64,000 nucleotides of DNA from Palsa-506 sp963786975 (GTDB taxonomy: Bacteria; Actinomycetota; Actinomycetes; Streptosporangiales; Streptosporangiaceae), in the NCBI GenBank assembly GCA_963786975.1, contig CAWBBE010000009.1, forward strand, positions 186,001 through 250,000, in the 5' to 3' direction. Below, piece by piece: positions 62,032-64,000 of this stretch (position 1 is the stretch's first letter; each line of letters begins with the position of its first letter). The position numbers and the translations under genes were made by a program. A model generated the notes under the pieces. That model was given only the letters and a program-made list of their open reading frames with translations, was not told where the DNA came from and ran no database searches.

Positions 62032-63939
62032 GTGCCCGAGGACGGGTCGCCGGCTGCGGTGGATCCGTTGTCCGGGCGGACGGCGTGGGCGCGGAACTTG
62101 CAGACGCCGCTGCGGATCTTTTTGCGTACCGAGACGGGCAGCGCGGCCGTGCTGCTGGCCATGGCGGTGGCCGCGCTGGCCTGGGTGAATATCGACGCGT
62201 CGTCGTATGCGGCCCTGTGGGGCGCCCGGCTGTCGGTGCGGCTGGCCGGCGGCGGGGTGTCGCTGGACCTGCGCGAGTGGGTGAACAGCGGGCTGATGAC
62301 GTTTTTCTTCTTCGTCTTCGGCCTGGAGGCCCGCCGGGAGTTCGACATGGGCGAGCTGCGGGAGCGGGCGCGGCTGGCGCTGCCGGTGGCGGCCGGGCTG
62401 GGAGGGCTGGTGATCCCGGTCGTCATCTACCTGGCCGCGAACGCCGGCAGCCCGGCGGCTCATGGGTGGGGCGCGGCCATGTCCACCGACAGCGCGTTCG
62501 CGCTCGGGACGCTGGCGTTGACCGGGCCCCGGTTCCCCGACCGGGTGCGCGCGTTCCTGCTGTCGGTCGCGGTCGTGGATGACCTGGTCTCGCTGGTGGT
62601 GATCGGCGCCGCGTACAGCAACGCGGTCAAGGCCGTCGCGCTGGCCGTCGCGGCCGGGATCTTCGCCGTGGTCCTGGTCCTGCGCCGGGCCGGGATCCGG
62701 TACGGGATCGTCTACGCGCTGCTGGGGATGGCGGCGTGGGTCGCGGTGCTGAAGTCCGGTGTTGACCCGGTAGTCGTCGGCCTGGTCCTGGGCCTGATGA
62801 CCTTCGCCTACCCGGCGGCCCGCACCGACCTGGAGCGTGCCAGCGAGGCGTTCCGCAGCTTCCGGGAACAGCCCACCCCCGGCCTCGCGCAGTCAGCGCG
62901 GGCCGGGCTCGTCACCGCGCTGTCCCCGAACGAGCGGCTCCAGCAGCTCTACCATCCCTGGACCAGCTACGTCATCGTCCCGCTGTTCGCGCTCGCCAAC
63001 GCCGGCATCGTGATCAACGGCGCCTTCCTCGCCCGCGCCTACACCTCCCCCATCACCCTGGGCATCCTGATCGGCTACGTCGCGGGAAAGCCGGTCGGCA
63101 TCACCGGCGCGTCGTGGCTGCTGACCCGGCTCAGTCGCGGACGGCTCCGCCCGCCCGTGGGCTGGGCCACAGTCGCCGGGGTCGGCGCGATCGCCGGGAT
63201 CGGGTTCGCCGTGTCCATTCTGATCGCGACGCTCGCCTTCACCGGCACCCAGCTGCAGGAGGCCAAGCTCGGCGTTCTGACCACCGTGGTCGCCGCGCCC
63301 GCGATCACCTGGCTGGTCTTCCGGGCCACCCGCCTGCTGCCGGCCCGGCTGCAGGTCCGGGCTGCGCTCGGCACCGCCGAGGTCATCACCGATCTCGGCG
63401 CCCCGGTCGACCCGGGCCGCGACCGCATCCGCGGCCCCGCGCGGGCACCGGTCACCATCGTGGAATACGGCGACTTCGAGTGCCCCTACTGCGGCCAGGC
63501 CGAACCGGTCCTGCGGGAACTGCTGGCCGGCCACGGTGACGTCCGCTACGTCTGGCGGCACCTGCCGCTGGGTGATGTCCACCCCCACGCCCAGCTCGCC
63601 GCCGAGGCCGCCGAGGCCGCCGCCGCCCAGGGCGCTTTCTGGGAGATGCACGACCTGCTCCTGCGCCACCAAGACCGCCTCCAGCTGCGCGACCTGATCC
63701 GCTACGCCGGCGACCTCAGGCTCGACGGCGAGCGATTCGGTGGGCACCTCCGCAAGCGCGCCGGCGCCGCGCGGATCGCCGAGGACGTCGACTCCGCCGA
63801 CCTCAGCGGTGTCTCCGGCACCCCGACCTTCTTCATCAACGGCCGCCGGCACTACGGCAGCTACGACATCACCGCACTCACCACCGCCGTCCTGGCCGCC
63901 AAAGCCGCCGCCGCCCGCCCGGCCGATGACCAGCGATGA
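62032..63939 (+). CDS. nhaA: NhaA-type Na+/H+ antiporter fused to a DsbA-like thioredoxin domain
   Basis: Encodes 635 residues. Residues about 25-430 form NhaA with twelve helices: FFFFVFGLEARREFDMGELR, STDSAFALGTLAL and the paired aspartates in VAVVDDLVSLVV that bind the ion. The C-terminal 190 residues are a DsbA-like domain with VTIVEYGDFECPYCGQAEPV (CPYC redox pair) and the cis-proline in GVSGTPTFFINGRR. Such fusions occur in actinomycetes; the domain may control the antiporter by redox state. GTG 62032 follows GAGGAGG. Confidence 0.93.
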   Translation: MPEDGSPAAVDPLSGRTAWARNLQTPLRIFLRTETGSAAVLLAMAVAALAWVNIDASSYAALWGARLSVRLAGGGVSLDLREWVNSGLMTFFFFVFGLEARREFDMGELRERARLALPVAAGLGGLVIPVVIYLAANAGSPAAHGWGAAMSTDSAFALGTLALTGPRFPDRVRAFLLSVAVVDDLVSLVVIGAAYSNAVKAVALAVAAGIFAVVLVLRRAGIRYGIVYALLGMAAWVAVLKSGVDPVVVGLVLGLMTFAYPAARTDLERASEAFRSFREQPTPGLAQSARAGLVTALSPNERLQQLYHPWTSYVIVPLFALANAGIVINGAFLARAYTSPITLGILIGYVAGKPVGITGASWLLTRLSRGRLRPPVGWATVAGVGAIAGIGFAVSILIATLAFTGTQLQEAKLGVLTTVVAAPAITWLVFRATRLLPARLQVRAALGTAEVITDLGAPVDPGRDRIRGPARAPVTIVEYGDFECPYCGQAEPVLRELLAGHGDVRYVWRHLPLGDVHPHAQLAAEAAEAAAAQGAFWEMHDLLLRHQDRLQLRDLIRYAGDLRLDGERFGGHLRKRAGAARIAEDVDSADLSGVSGTPTFFINGRRHYGSYDITALTTAVLAAKAAAARPADDQR

Positions 63940-64000
63940 AGCGCCCGCCGCTGCCACGAAGACGCCAGAGACCACAACAACCGATCATGGCGCACCCGCC

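Overview
The window is very GC-rich DNA with dense, closely packed genes, many GTG starts and purine-rich ribosome binding sites. Together with its conserved hypothetical families (DUF3052, DUF3145, DUF4191, DUF5998) and a FasR-fabD-fabH-acpP-fabF block, this points to a filamentous-type actinomycete (Streptomyces/Streptosporangiales grade). Genus and species cannot be read from the sequence.

Layout. 0-9 kb: the tail of a frameshifted hydrolase/cyclase-like gene, a secreted protein, an RNA methyltransferase, dodecin, a CBS-domain protein, a large patatin-like membrane protein, and glnA behind a four-part GlnR-type operator. 9-23 kb: a lipoate/2-oxoacid dehydrogenase neighbourhood (DUF4191, lipA, lipB, E2 acyltransferase, dihydrolipoyl dehydrogenase), with a nickel transporter under a Nur-type box, hisS, a Nudix gene and a leucyl aminopeptidase. 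23-34 kb: membrane proteins, an MHYT protein, a two-component pair, peptidase E/HIT divergent leaderless genes, cobS, a RibD-like reductase, a DUF5998-phosphatase pair and a sulfurtransferase preceded by three DnaA boxes. 33.5-37 kb: a tightly coupled operon (Replic_Relax-like, FtsK/TraG-like ATPase, J-domain membrane protein). 37-48 kb: DUF3145, a nucleoside hydrolase, then acyl-CoA carboxylase beta, fabF, acpP, fabH, fabD and FasR, and an alanyl-tRNA synthetase. FabD carries a biotinyl/lipoyl-like tail without the lysine. 48.6-55.5 kb: a HAF-repeat protein, aceE, DUF3052, a peroxiredoxin, a zinc-ribbon protein and a MarR-GNAT fusion. 55.7-61.6 kb: an accessory stretch after tRNA-Val(TAC): an IS256 scrap, 21-bp direct repeats, a tautomerase, a hydrolase-LuxR gene, and a decayed Tn7-like element (end repeats, DUF6308, TnsA, truncated TnsB) that abuts a truncated cation exchanger. 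62-64 kb: an NhaA-DsbA fusion.

Two cross-cutting signals stand out. First, at least eleven breaks of one net base, many in G/C runs, interrupt otherwise well-conserved genes, including fabF and the E2 gene that a living cell should need. For the housekeeping genes sequencing or assembly indels are the simplest explanation, and those genes are annotated as spanning the break. Second, about ten genes lack a clear Shine-Dalgarno sequence and have a TANNNT hexamer exactly 6-7 bases before the start codon, which fits leaderless transcription.
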